Shown: in pieces, positions 47,262-58,379 of the stretch
Layout of the letters: each line of letters starts with the position of its first letter
Numbering within the stretch: position 1 is the stretch's first letter
Source: Owenia fusiformis
Lineage: Eukaryota; Annelida; Polychaeta; Sabellida; Oweniidae
Reading direction: 5' to 3'
DNA length: 64,000 nucleotides
Assembly: GCA_903813345.2 (NCBI GenBank)
Contig: CAIIXF020000008.1
Location: 22,800,822-22,864,821, forward strand
Program-made: the position numbers and the translations under genes
Notes under the pieces: generated by a model
Databases searched by the model: none
Told to the model about the DNA's origin: nothing
The model's input: the letters and a program-made list of their open reading frames with translations, nothing else

Positions 47262-47690
47262 TCCTTAAGAGTCAACGTGGTATCATCTGCAAAAATCGCT
47301 AGTTTTTGACTTGCCTCGCCAATGTCAACTCCCTGTATACCATTGTCTTGTCTAATTTTTAAGGCTAGCATCTCTATAACAAGTAAAAAATTCAAGCAAC
47401 TGATCGGGTCCCCCTGCCTGCATGAGCGTTTAACACTAAACCAGCCAGTCGACACGTTTTTGTTAAGGACGCAACTTTTAATATCATTATTAAACATCTT
47501 AACCCATCGGATCAGGTCATCTCCGAAATTAAACACCCTTAGTACATGCTCAATATAATCAAACTCGACACTGTCGTAGGCTTTGAGAAAATCCACCATA
47601 CAAACGATTCCATGTATACCCCTCTTCTTGGTGTATTCCAAAAGATCCTCGACATAGCGAATATTTTCTCCGATAAACCTCCCTTAAGAG
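47262..47690 (-). pseudogene. LINE reverse transcriptase, N-terminal part
   Basis: Read right to left, this segment carries RT fingers and palm: ENIRYVEDLLEY, the metal-binding block MVDFLKAYDSVEF, the CRQGDPISCLNFLLVIEML block and the catalytic box FADDTTLTLKDV. It begins mid-domain with a stop just upstream (near 47,691), so the element is truncated. The box FADD with a preceding RQGDP motif fits the L1/Tx1 group. The open frame runs on into the transposon at 47,253 and ends at 47,120; those last 40 or so codons are not RT. Not functional as it stands, because the catalytic domain is separated from its thumb by 6.27 kb. Confidence 0.88.
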
Positions 47691-48116
47691 TGCATAATCT
47701 TAAATTTGTGTGTGGACCTTTAGTAGCAGCACACTATAAGCTTTGAGTAAAATAAAATACAATTATCCAATAGTCCTTGCACATATAATTCGAGGCATAT
47801 AAAATATTCAATTTCTAACAAATAATTTGTCCAAACCAACATCACATTCATCCAGCTTTCATTCCATTCATACTTTACATTCATAACTTCATTTCCCATA
47901 TATAAAACACTTGATAATAAATAAAAGAAGCAAAAGTTTACACTTTTCAGGCGCTTGCTAAAGTAACATAATTTACAGTACGAATAATCCAGCTTGGCCA
48001 AAAGCCAAGCTTCAAGCGCTAACCAAACATATATACAACTTGATTTTTGCATTTCCAAAGCACTCCATTCGCTTACTTTTGACCGCTTAAAAAATCTACA
48101 CGCATTATACATACTA
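47691..48116. other. Segment between the truncated LINE and the P element
   Basis: It contains a 140-codon minus-strand frame (47,720-48,142), rich in Leu, Tyr, Cys and Phe without recognisable motifs and crossing into the neighbouring element, so I do not call it a gene. It is not endonuclease-like, although it lies where the upstream part of a LINE ORF2 would be expected. Confidence 0.4.
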
Positions 48117-48957
48117 GACAGGTTCCAATTCAAATAATTCAAGTTTTTGAGGCATTTTTTAGAAAAAGCAACAGACCTATTTTTACTAGATCAGTTTTTC
48201 ATGCTGATAAAGATATTAAAAGATGACAGCTCAACGGGGTGGTCACGACACTAAATTTTGGCATTTTTACCCCCCTAGGAAAATATTCTAGGGGGTACTA
48301 TGAAACTAGTTCATAACTCAAAGGATATATGAGCTATTGTTCTGAGTTGTACACCATACATTGCTAGTACAAATATGAATACTATCCTAAAGTTATGGGT
48401 TGATACCCTTATTGGTCTCAGAAAAATACAAAAAACAGGAAAAAGATACGCAATTTTTGTCTTGCCAATTTTATATTTGTAGCTTCAAGCACAATATGAC
48501 AGCTTTAACAGCTCATAGTAGTATTCTAAAAACATTTCTAAGCTATGTGTGGTATTGTAATACATCTATTTTAGTTATAAAGTACTATTTTGTAATTTTA
48601 ATATGACTTTATAGTGCCCTACCCCTGGAAAATTGAAGAAAGTGGATGTGGTGAATTTTATCATTTTGCAGCATTAAGTTAGAAACATGTATTGAAAGAC
48701 ACCAAATCAATAAATTCATACCATCATCAAATGTTAGGTGACATTCTAATTCATTTATTACTAGAATATAGGACTTAAGATATTTTATATGTAAGTATTC
48801 AATTAAGTACATGTATCATAATGAAATCTAGTGAAATCACATACTAGAGAGGTTGGCATACAGTCTGGACATTGACATAAAGTCTAAACATTATAATCAT
48901 CAATTGATCTCATTTGAGCAACTAGACTATGATGGTCATCATGCACAAGTAATGTAC

Positions 48958-49790
48958 AGTAGAACCTGCTAAGTGGAACACCTCTGTAAGTGGAACACCT
49001 CCCAAGTGGAACGCCTTTTCAAAGTCCCGTTTTAAAAACCCATTGACTTAATGTTAATTGAATCTCTGTAAGTGGAACACCTCCAAACTTGAACAGTGAA
49101 CACCCCATATTGAAAAATTAACCTGCTAAGTGGAATAGTCAATTTCCATAGATTTCAATATTGATATATGTAAACAGAATTAATCTCCTTCAATGATATC
49201 TGGGTATGAAAACAGGTAATACTGTGATAAATGGCAAATTAGGATTTTAATGGATTTTAATGGATTAACCTCCTGTAGAGGTCAACATGTGATGCAACCA
49301 ATAATTAATTTGATTATCAGCAAATTAAGATTTCATAAGATTTTCATTCAGAAAATTGGATTAACCTCCTGTAGAACTGGACACGTGATGCTACCACTAA
49401 TTAATATCCCTTGCTGTTTCAAACTTTATAAGTAAGATTAAAAATGTCATTTAAAAACAATTAAATTATTAACAGTAGGAACAAGTCTTTAAAACTTAAT
49501 TGCCTAATCCTTGTACCTGAGACTGGCACAATTAGGAGGATTAAGAATATCAGAAAACATTTTTGGCAGAATGAGGAGGATTAAGAATGTCAGATACCTT
49601 TTTGAGTTAAATAAATGGATTATTAATGGTATATACCTGCCCTGTAATGAAGGGAGAATCATATTTCCAATGATACATATAAATCCCATATTTGATTTTG
49701 TATGTTCCCTGTGAACCCAAAACCTCTGTAAGTGGAACATCTTCTAGTAAGTGGAATGCAGAACGGAGAGTGTTCCACTTACACAGGTAT
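48958..49790. repeat. AAGTGGAACACC repeats, pogo/Tigger-like remnant
   Basis: CAGTAGAACCTGCTAAGTGG at 48,958 opens a region where TAAGTGGAACACC occurs six or more times, and its complement GTGTTCCACTTACACAGG closes it near 49,782. CAGTAGAACC ends recall pogo/Tigger elements. Between lie two internal direct repeats (GGATTAACCTCCTGTAGA at 49,261 and 49,359; GAGGATTAAGAAT at about 49,536 and 49,575). Class assignment is tentative. Confidence 0.55.
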
Positions 49791-51639
49791 TTACATAATA
49801 ATGTTATAAAGGAGCATGTAGGTTATCGCAAACAACTTCAGACAATTCTAACTTGAATTATGAATATTTTCTGACCATGAACATGGGTATATCTTTTAGA
49901 TCTATTCATTATCTTCAAGAAAAGTAAATATAATGATTAATCAGACCTAAGTGATATTAAAGGGAATGGCCCAATCAACATACTTTTTACTAAAAATGTT
50001 GACCTAATTTTTACCAAAGATGCAACCTTTAATTATATTGTTGAATGCATAATTAGAATATGCTTTGAGACATGTTCTATTTCCTAAGAGGAAAAGTGGA
50101 TTGCTCCAGGGACTTTAAAGACACTGAATTTGGATGACCAAAATGAACTGAAACCAATGGATAGCATGAATTTTTTCAAAGGGGAAATAACATGGGGAAC
50201 ACTAATCTTAGGGGAATTCAGTTTTCTTTTCAAGAGCTATTTGATACATTAAAATAAAGAATAGTAATGCATTAAACATTGTTAAAATGATTGCATTTTT
50301 GGTGAAAATGAGGTCAACAACTTTGAAAAAATATATTGATGGGTTGATTGCTAGTGAAATATCTCCGAGTCCGATTGACTTTATTATCCCTGTATACCTG
50401 TCTTCATGGTCAGAAAATAGTCATAATCAAAGATATAACTGTCTGAAATTGTTTGTGATAACTTACCTGAACCTTTCCAGGTCAAATCAGGAGTGACAAA
50501 ATTATTTCAACCAAATTTTTGACATGTCTTCAAATACGATAATATTTTCTTCATAAGATAGAGTGTCACCTGTGAAATTTATTGATTGACCTGAGATCTT
50601 ACCATATCTTTATGACAGAGAAGCGAAATAGCCATATTGAACTTTAATGATGTTTGTTTAATTGTTGTTTGCCACTTTTCGACAATTGTCAAAATTTGGG
50701 GGTTTGGGGGAGGGGTACAATTAGGTTAAAAAATTCACCTGATTCAGACTATCCTTAAATGAGCACTGATTCACCCGAGAGCATAACTTTTTCAAAACAT
50801 GTAAGTGTTATTTTTGGACCACTCACATTAATGTTCGTCTAATTTTCCCTTAGAGTTTCATCATCATTGTCCAAATCTTTGTTGAGATATTTGAGATATA
50901 TGAATGTTCATTATTAAAATCTTGCCTTCCTTTGCAGTTGGAAAAGATTCGGCATTAGGTGTTATAAGTCCTAGAGCACGATAAATAAAAAATAACAACA
51001 AAATGACATAGAACTGATAGACGTTTTCTCCTGTGCGTGTCAGCCTTGGTCTACCAAATTGCTATTCAGTAGGAAGAAACTCATTTTTCAGTTTCCATTT
51101 TAATTTCCTGACAAATAGAGCGTAGCAACTTCTGTTTTAGAGAACAATAGAACAATAGAAAAGATTACTTTACCATAATTTTAATCATCCCACATTGTAG
51201 ACATATTTAGAATTAACAATATGAAGAGAATGACAAAACCTCTTAAAACACATTTCTTAGGAAACAAATAGTGTCGTATTCTTGTTACTATGGCAACAGA
51301 GTTTTTTCTTTTTGTCATTTTTGTCATACAGATTACTTATCATACCAGGACCAAATCCTGAAAATTTGAATTCAGTATCTTCATTACTAGATATAGTATC
51401 TTAGATATATAGGTTTCTTATAGTGTCCCCTGCAGATTTTATCGGATGATATAAGGAAAATGCTCTGAAGAGGGTTGCCCAAGGATGCCACTTAACAGTT
51501 CTGGTATTTTTGAGGTCCCAACCCTCTATTCATGGGAATAGTTAACCATTGTAAAGCTTCTCATGGTTAACTGACAGAATTGATTGTATCTTCAACTAAG
51601 AAGACAATAAAATGTTAAAACCAGAAGAAAACCACACGA
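49791..51639. other. Interior of P copy 2, nothing recognised
   Basis: AT-rich, without open frames over 69 codons or recognisable repeats. The boundary with the right arm is near 51,640. Confidence 0.45.
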
Positions 51640-52188
51640 ACTTTCTTCTATTTACCAGGGGTAGGGCACTATAAAGTCATATTAAAATTACAAAATAGTA
51701 CTTCATCACTATAATAGATGTATTACAATATCGCACATAGCTTGGGAATGTTGTTAGAATACTACTTTGAGCTGTTTAAGTTATCATAATTTGCTTGAAG
51801 CTACAAATATAAAATAAGCAAGAAAAAATGACAAAAATTGCATATTTTTTTCTAATTAATTGTATTTTTCCGAAACCAACAAAGATATCAACCTATAACT
51901 TTAGGGTAGTATTCATCTTTGTACTAACAATGTATGCTGTAGAACTCAGAACAATAGTTTATATATCCTTTGCGTTATGAACTAATATTATAGTACCCCC
52001 TAAAATAATTCCCTAGGGGGGTAAAAACGCTAAAATTCAGTGTCGTGACCACCCCGTTGAGCTGTCATCTTTTAATATCTTTATCAGCATGAAAAACTGA
52101 TCCAGAAAAAATAGGTCTGTTGCTTTTTCTAAAAAATGCCTCAAAAACCCTTTCCCTTGAGATATTCTGAAATTGGAACCTGTCTATA

Positions 52189-52513
52189 CCATTTAGTGGT
52201 TTATAGAGCACATTATACGAGCATTACAGCGGTCGATTTCAGCATAACTGATCTACTGTGTATAGATTTTGCCATCGCGCGGACGTCACTGCGCTATCAA
52301 AACAATAACAACATTTTGTTTGTGAAATCTGTAGTGCTCGTATTTTGTTCCTATAATGATCAAAGAATACATAAATGATACACATAATTACAGAATTTTT
52401 GTAAAAAACTCGGTATATCGCACTTTGCTCGTGGGATAGATGCACCAACTAATGCTCGCACTATCCTGGTTCAATCTATCACTGTATATTGTATATATTG
52501 CTATGTGCTTGTG
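52189..52513. other. Putative 3' sequence of the ORF1-NADAR element
   Basis: Lies just downstream (minus strand) of the NADAR stop and ends at the P element. No endonuclease or RT motif is visible in any frame. It may be inter-ORF or 3' untranslated sequence. Confidence 0.4.
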
Positions 52514-54127
52514 TTATGCCTTGTCAATCTTCCTGATATGGTTTCTCGTTTCCATGAGAGCGTTGCCACCAAGATTTTGACCTCTCCAGGCACTTGTGTC
52601 ACTAGCAGTTTTATCATTTAAACTACATCCTGTGCCCATAATCATATCATGTGGGTTACACTCTCCTATGGTTTTGGACCCAGTTCTCATTAAAAGAGCT
52701 CTGATTTGCTTGTGCAGACTGAATTTAATAGCCGTAGCTTTTATCACATGGCTGTCACTTACTTTTCTCCATGATTGGCCATCACTTCCTCTGATTTCAG
52801 ATATAAGCCTTCTTATTTGTCTGGGGTCAGATGTTTGTAGCACCTTGTCTGCAGTACGCTGATCCTTCATTACGATAGCTCTATTATAGGCTAGGTATTG
52901 CGTCACACTACGGAACATCGTGCCTTCGCATTCAAAGGGTGTGCAGCTATCTGGGCCAAGGGGGGATGTGGACGAATTGTACAAAAATACCGTGTCCAAA
53001 TCTCGCATTGATGAGTTGTCATTCAAAAGTTCAGGTATTGCGTCACACTACGGAACATCGTGCCTTCGCATTCAAAGGGTGTGCAGCTATCTGGGCCAAG
53101 GGGGGATGTGGACGAATTGTACAAAAATACCGTGTCCAAATCTCGCATTGATGAGTTGTCATTCAAAAGTTCCATTGGTAATTTTTGTATGTCTCCAATC
53201 TTATATCGCTCATCTTTCACTATAAGGGTGTCTGAGATCATGGCACATTTCCATTTTAGTTCCTTGGCCTTTTTGAAATATGGCATCAACAGGCGTCTGT
53301 TATCCTCAACTTCCTTTGGAAAGCTCTCAGTAACGTATATATTTGATCCTTTAAGACTAAAACGTATTCCCCACACTGTCTCTCTATCCTGGTACCAGTT
53401 GAATTTCACGGTCATTGTTCTAGTGAATCTGTACTTTTCTTTAGGACCAAGTGGGATTCGATGTACACGCTCGAAGCGAATATTTTGCACCTCATCCTTC
53501 GACATCTTAAGTCTATTGACAAAGAAGTGCTTCATTACGTCTCCTGGATTCTCGCCATCCTCCTCAGGAATGTTCTGAAAGTGGAGTGCACTTCTACGAG
53601 AGTACACATTCATATCCAGAAGTTTAGTGTTCAATTCATCATACATTTTGTTATATTGATATGACATATTCTTTATAGCAGTAGACATGGAAGATGATTG
53701 AATTTGAATATCCTTAAGACATTCTTCGTGTTCCTCTACTTTGATCTTATTCTCTTCACTGACTTCCTGGGCATAGGTGATACCACTCTTCAGTTCACTT
53801 ATTTCCTCCTTCAATGCATTTTTCATGTCATTTGTGTTTTTTCGAATATCATCTCTCAATACATTCATTTCATCATGAAATTCCGAGTTTTGTTTCGTGA
53901 TTTCTCTACTCAAGCATTCCATACGATCAATAAGGATCCGTCCTTCTTCACTAATATTGACATTATCTGTTACTACAGGATTTCCTTTTGGGCGTGGCAC
54001 ATGCTGCCTCCTCACTATCAGTCTCGTCAGTATCACAAACCTTTCCCTCATCATTTGACATTTCTGAACTTGATCTAGTGTGCCTAGTGGTATTACGTGC
54101 ACGAGCCTTTTTGGCTTTACCCGGCAT
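52514..54127 (-). pseudogene. Retrotransposon ORF1 fused to a C-terminal NADAR domain (broken)
   Basis: Read right to left from the ATG at 54,127. Order: a basic then acidic N terminus (PGKAKKARARNTTRHTRSS, DTDETDSEEA); a heptad-rich coiled coil from about 53,945 to 53,610 (LSREITKQNSEFHDEMNVL); an RRM-like ORF1p domain (SRRSALHFQNIPEEDGE, VQNIRFERVHRIPLGP) and its C-terminal part (NRRLLMPYFKKAKELKWK) as in L1/Tx1-type ORF1 RNA-binding proteins; then a NADAR domain (FECEGTMFRSVTQYLAYNRA, LQTSDPRQIRRLISEIRG, WRKVSDSHVIKATAIKFS, LLMRTGSKTIGECNPHD, WRGQNLGGNALMETR). NADAR proteins act on NAD/ADP-ribose-type substrates. Two lesions: a single-base shift near 53,985 and a 140-bp tandem duplication that shifts frame. 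Undamaged length would be about 490 residues. No ORF2 follows directly. The NADAR call is from motif order, with no search. Confidence 0.8.
52893..53172. repeat. 140-bp tandem duplication inside ORF1
   Basis: 52,893-53,032 and 53,033-53,172 are identical as far as I can read, from AGGTATTGCGTCACAC to TTCAAAAGTTC. 140 is not a multiple of three, so it breaks the ORF1-NADAR frame at the NADAR start. Identity of both copies means it is recent, or an assembly artefact. Confidence 0.93.
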
Positions 54128-54649
54128 GACTGATTTATTATGGGCAGATCTCTTACACAAAGGACTGGTGTACGTGCAGTTCGTCAATTTTTTCACTCAC
54201 CACGATAGTATACTATCCTTCATATATCCTACGACTGTTCAGGACATATCCAACATTAGATAATAGCTAATAGTAACACGTTTGTAATCGTCTATTTACC
54301 TCTACGCCTGAAAATAAGAAAACTTTTACCGGAGAATTTTTTAGACCTCCATTTTGTTTCAGCCTCACTTTCAAACCAAAAAGGTCAAATCTTGAGTTTT
54401 CACGACTTCAGCACTTTTCTAATTTGTCCTTCAATATTTTTGCTCCGGTTTTTTTTCATCATGTTCTTTGAACGCAAGTTTATTCAAAAAGGCAAATCGT
54501 GTTTTTATTACTCTTACTGTTTTGAGAAATTAGTGTCAGAAATTTGAAAAAAACAACATTCGATTTACATTCAAAATTAGTCCAGTCATGTTCCACATGA
54601 CCTAAAGAAATGCAATAGGGTAAATATCATCAGTTTTTATCTTTACTGT
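54128..54649. other. Junction between head-to-head LINE fragments
   Basis: The right-hand part of this stretch precedes the plus-strand RT and ends with an acceptor-like TTTTTATCTTTACTGTAG (ending 54,651). The left-hand part is probably 5' leader of the minus-strand ORF1. Only CACTCACCACGATAGTATAC and an AT-rich run are visible, without a clear boundary. Confidence 0.4.
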
Positions 54650-57155
54650 AGGCATAGACAATATACCAGCAGAAGCTCTGAAAAACCAAACATGTATCAA
54701 ATTATTGCACCATCTAATACTGGACTGTTTCAACAGTGGAGTTGTCCCTAGTCAATGGATGAAGGGGATCATCAATCCCATATACAAAGATGGGGACCAA
54801 ACAGACCCCTTGAACTATCGTGCAATAACCTTAATCTCTGTACCATGTAAAATCTACTGTGATATTTTGAATAAAAGACTTGTAACTTTTTTGGAAACCA
54901 ATGGTAAACTCAGTGATGAACAAAATGGCTTCCGACCAAAAAGAGGATGCCTCGACCATGTTCAAAGTCTACATAGTATCATCAACAATCGCAAAGTATC
55001 TAAACTCGACACTTTTGTTTGCTATGTGGACGCAGTTAAAGCGTTTGACAAATTAGATAGAAACTGCCTATGGTTTAAGCTAAACAGAATTGGTGTTAAA
55101 GGTAAAATCTTCGATGCGATTAGGTCCCTCTATCAAGATGTGACATGTTCGATCCGACTAAATGGACATTTAACTCCATGGTTTTCTGTCAGCAATGGCT
55201 CGAAGCAGGGCTGTTTGTTGAGTCCGACATTATTTTCGATCTACGTTGACGAGATCTCGAACATCATCAAACAACTGAGATGTGGCGTTCAAGTCGGAGA
55301 TGAACTGGTTAGCATTTTACTCTATGCAGATGATATAGCCCTCATCTCTGGGACGGCAGAGGACCTACAACGTATGCTGAATGCCCTCTATATATGGTGT
55401 CGGAAATGGAGACTCACAGTCAGCAAGAAAAAATCTAAAATTGTCCATTACCGCCCCGCTGCCAGGCCCCGATCAACTCATGTATTCAAATGTGGCCCAA
55501 AAACACTTGATTATGCAAACTCATACAAATACCTTGGTGTCTGGCTAAGTGAACATGTTGATGCTAAGATCACAGCAAAAGAAATAGCAAAGTCAGCTAG
55601 TCGTGCCCTGGCAGTGTTAACATGTAAATTCAAAGCTGCAGGCGGAATGGACTATGCAGTTTATACAAAGCTATATGATACAATAGTTCAGCCAATCATA
55701 AATTATGGTACCTCAATCATTGGTCTAAATGAGCATCGCTGTATCAATAATGTACAAAATAAAGCAACAAAAATATTCCTAGGAGTAGGCCAAAAGACAA
55801 GCAATGAAGGAGCGAGAGGTGACATGGGATGGAGCCCTCCTATCCACAAGCAAAAGTTGGAGTGTGCCCGACTATATTTGCGACTCCACAATATGGAAAA
55901 TACCAGACTAAATAACCGGATACATATATGGTCACTACGGAGAAAATCAAGCTGGAATTTCCGCACAAAACATTTCATTGAATCTTGTGGTATACTTCTG
56001 AACAATCAGTACATTGAGATAAAACCATGTATTAAAGCTATTAAATATCACCTCCAAACTATTGATCCTTTTCTTCGAAATATCTGGAACGATAAAAATA
56101 ATGAAACAAATGGCAACAAACTTAGAACATATCGTCAATTTAAATATGGTGCATCAACCGAAGCGTACATTGAAATGTTTATGCCTCGCCATCATAGAAG
56201 TATCCTTGCAAAACTAAGAACTGGAGCATTAAAACTGAACATTGAAACAGGCCGTTATACCAATACACCCCTAGAGGAACGAAAATGTGCTTTATGTGAC
56301 ACTAATGAGATTGAGGATGAGATACACTTCACTCTCAGGTGCTCTCACTACAATGATTTGAGAAATAATTTTCTAGCTTCTGTTAATACACTGGCCCCTA
56401 ACATTGATACTGGTACAAATGATCATATTATGCTGTTCTCTAGACTTATGCACACACCCTGTATACAGAGAACCTTTGCAAGTACACTGTTTAAGATGTT
56501 CAGTAAAAGGAACTTTGATCTAGAAAGACTTTAACAGAACCTATATTTGTAATTACTCAAGAATAGCAAACTAATGAATTGTCTCATATTCTATTTTGTT
56601 ATAAGCACAGAAATGTTATCTGTCAATGGTCAGTTATATATTTATATAGTATGACTGGATGGAGGCCATATAAAATCGATTTTGCCACTTTACAGCACCT
56701 TTTACTCACTATTTAGAATTGTGATACTGTCATAATGTATAAATGATGCATAAATATTTCCATAATAATGTATAACATAATAGCAACTCTGTAAATCTAC
56801 TACATTGTGGGGACCCCTTTGGGGGTATTGGACCAACCAGAGGGCCCTCACATCACCAATTGATCATGGTTTCTTTTTCCACTTATCTACAGGAACATCA
56901 ACCTTGGGGAAGATGTCTCCTTTCAGTATAAGTAAAGGAACAATGAACTTTGTATACATGGTCTCTATGACTGTTTATTTTGCATTTAGTAAGTTTACAT
57001 TGAAAATTGAATATTTTGTTGAAAAATGAATATTTTGTATACATGTACCATATGGTGTCTCATAAGCCGGCATCGGCTGGAAGCAAATGTTTTTAAAATG
57101 TTTTAAATGTATTTTAACATGCTTGTGACACAAAAATAAACTATATTAAACTAAA
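54650..57155 (+). mobile_element. 5'-truncated non-LTR retrotransposon (CR1/L2/I-like)
   Basis: Begins inside the RT domain (GIDNIPAEALKN) and ends in a 3' untranslated region of about 600 bp. That region holds a small hairpin (AGCCGGCATCGGCT at 57,065) and an A-rich TAAACTATATTAAACTAAAC end. No endonuclease or ORF1 is present. The clade cannot be settled by eye. Confidence 0.82.
54654..56534 (+). pseudogene. Reverse transcriptase ORF2, 5' truncated, otherwise open
   Basis: About 626 codons open from near GIDNIPAEALK; the longest conventional start is a TTG at 54,705. Residues below count from that TTG. RT blocks: NPIYKDGDQTDPLNYRAITL (24-43), NGFRPKRGCLDH (74-85), CYVDAVKAFDKLD (106-118, catalytic Asp), GSKQGCLLSPTLFSIYVDEI (165-184), LLYADDIALIS (205-215, catalytic pair) and SYKYLGVWL (273-281). 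A C-terminal knuckle CALC, 9 residues, H, 4 residues, C follows (528-546). There is no RNase H or endonuclease. It would copy LINE RNA at a nicked target if complete; without the N-terminal endonuclease and part of the fingers it is dead. No internal stop or shift is visible, so the copy is young. LINE group CR1/L2/Crack/Daphne or I is likely; it differs clearly from the L1/Tx1-like fragment at 39-47 kb. Confidence 0.88.
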
Positions 57156-58107
57156 CTGTAAAATTGTGTTTCAAATAAAATGCCGTAAACGTCGCTGTTT
57201 TTTATATTCATGGAGAGGCCGTATTTATTTTTATCAAATGCATTTACCATGCTTTTTATTCCCTATTCAAAACATGTTCCAATTTTTCATTTTTGTGTGC
57301 CTTTGAAATTTGTCTGGAGAATTAAATCAATTGTGCAGTGAGTTTGTTGCCTTGGCGAGGAGCGGCATTCTACGAAACCGCTCCCTGCGATTTTAACACA
57401 GTATCTACTTGTTTTTTTAATAACCATATTCTCATGGTCTATTACACATCATGATCAATATTATATATACCTCCTATTTTGCATTTTACTGCAACTATTG
57501 ATATTTTCTAACGATTGAGCGTATGATACAGGTACTTCACACTGTTTTGATATCAGATTTGGAGAAGGTGTTCTATAGTTTGTTACGGGGGTGTATATTT
57601 GAGTATGTTCTGTTCTATTTAAGTGACGATAAACGGTGGTATTGATTGAATGAGTTGTGAGTGATTTATGTTGAGGAAATAGGTTTTGAAATTAACAAAT
57701 CATTCGGCTTTGTGACGCTAACGGCAGCATTTGCTAAATTTACCAAATGACTTTAAGGTTAACTGTTTAAAAATATCTTGTCAAATGTATTTTTACTTTG
57801 ATATTAATGTTATAAAGTTAGAAATAGTTTTTGTTTTAAGTAAATTGTGTTTTTCGAATTCTTAAATCCTACAAACGCCAATTTCATCTTAGGGGTAGGT
57901 GGACCTCCTTGTATATAAAAAAAACAAAATATACTAGGTACCTTCGGCACTTTGCAAAAGGGGTCGCCGCGAGGTTGGCATTAAAGAATTCAATTTTTAG
58001 CCTACAGGGCATAAATTCTGTCAATATAATACTAAGGAATTGTATACAGAGTATGTAAGCAAGGTTTCCGAAACCACATGAATATAAAATGTAAATTATT
58101 TGCAAGA
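57156..58107. other. AT-rich DNA, nothing recognised
   Basis: No gene or repeat supported. A 73-codon minus-strand frame (57,884-58,105) lacks any feature. Confidence 0.45.
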
Positions 58108-58311
58108 ATTCATAACTGAGATAAAAAGCTGGATAAAAAGCTTTGCCTCCGAGGCATATGGAACGAGTTTAATGTTTGGGCAAGGAGAGACCATATATTT
58201 GTTTATTTAATTCATAACTGAGATAAAAAGCTGGATAAAAAGCTTTGCCTCCGAGGCATATGGAACGAGTTTAATGTTTGGGCAAGGAGTGACCATATAT
58301 TTGTTTATTTA
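58108..58311. repeat. 102-bp direct duplication
   Basis: ATTCATAACTGAGATAAAAA to TTGTTTATTTA is present twice in a row, differing at one base (GGAGAGACC versus GGAGTGACC). Each copy contains TTTGCCTCCGAGGCATATGG, with the perfect palindrome GCCTCCGAGGC, linking it to the minisatellite that follows. Confidence 0.92.
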
Positions 58312-58379
58312 TAATTTTAGACGAGACTCGTCTCTGAGACGTTTGTGGAGCTATAAAGGATACATTATAAGATTTGAGA

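Larger units (their letters stand above)
39307..47690 (-). mobile_element. L1/Tx1-like LINE fragment, 5' truncated and split
   Basis: About 2.1 kb of LINE sequence read on the minus strand, from about 47,690 to an A-rich tail at 39,307-39,345 (T-rich on plus). It is cut by the 6.27-kb element at 40,986-47,253. The 5' end is lost within the RT finger region (reading FIGENIRYVEDLLEY). No endonuclease domain is present next to it. Confidence 0.85.
48117..52188. mobile_element. Large inverted-arm element (family P), copy 2
   Basis: Arms of about 550 bp (48,117-48,690 and 51,640-52,188) are 85-90% identical in inverse orientation. Ends are AGACAGGTTCCAATT and AATTGGAACCTGTCT; blocks such as GATGACAGCTCAACGGGGTG, CATGCTGATAAAGATATTAA and CCCTACCCCTGGAAAA are shared. 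A TA or TAC lies at each side. The inner arm portions match those of the element at 16,028-23,380. No transposase frame is present in the 2.9-kb interior. Confidence 0.82.

Noticed and set aside
47720-48142. 140-codon minus-strand frame as LINE endonuclease
   Set aside because: No endonuclease motifs are present; the composition is that of AT-rich non-coding DNA and it crosses the boundary of the P element.
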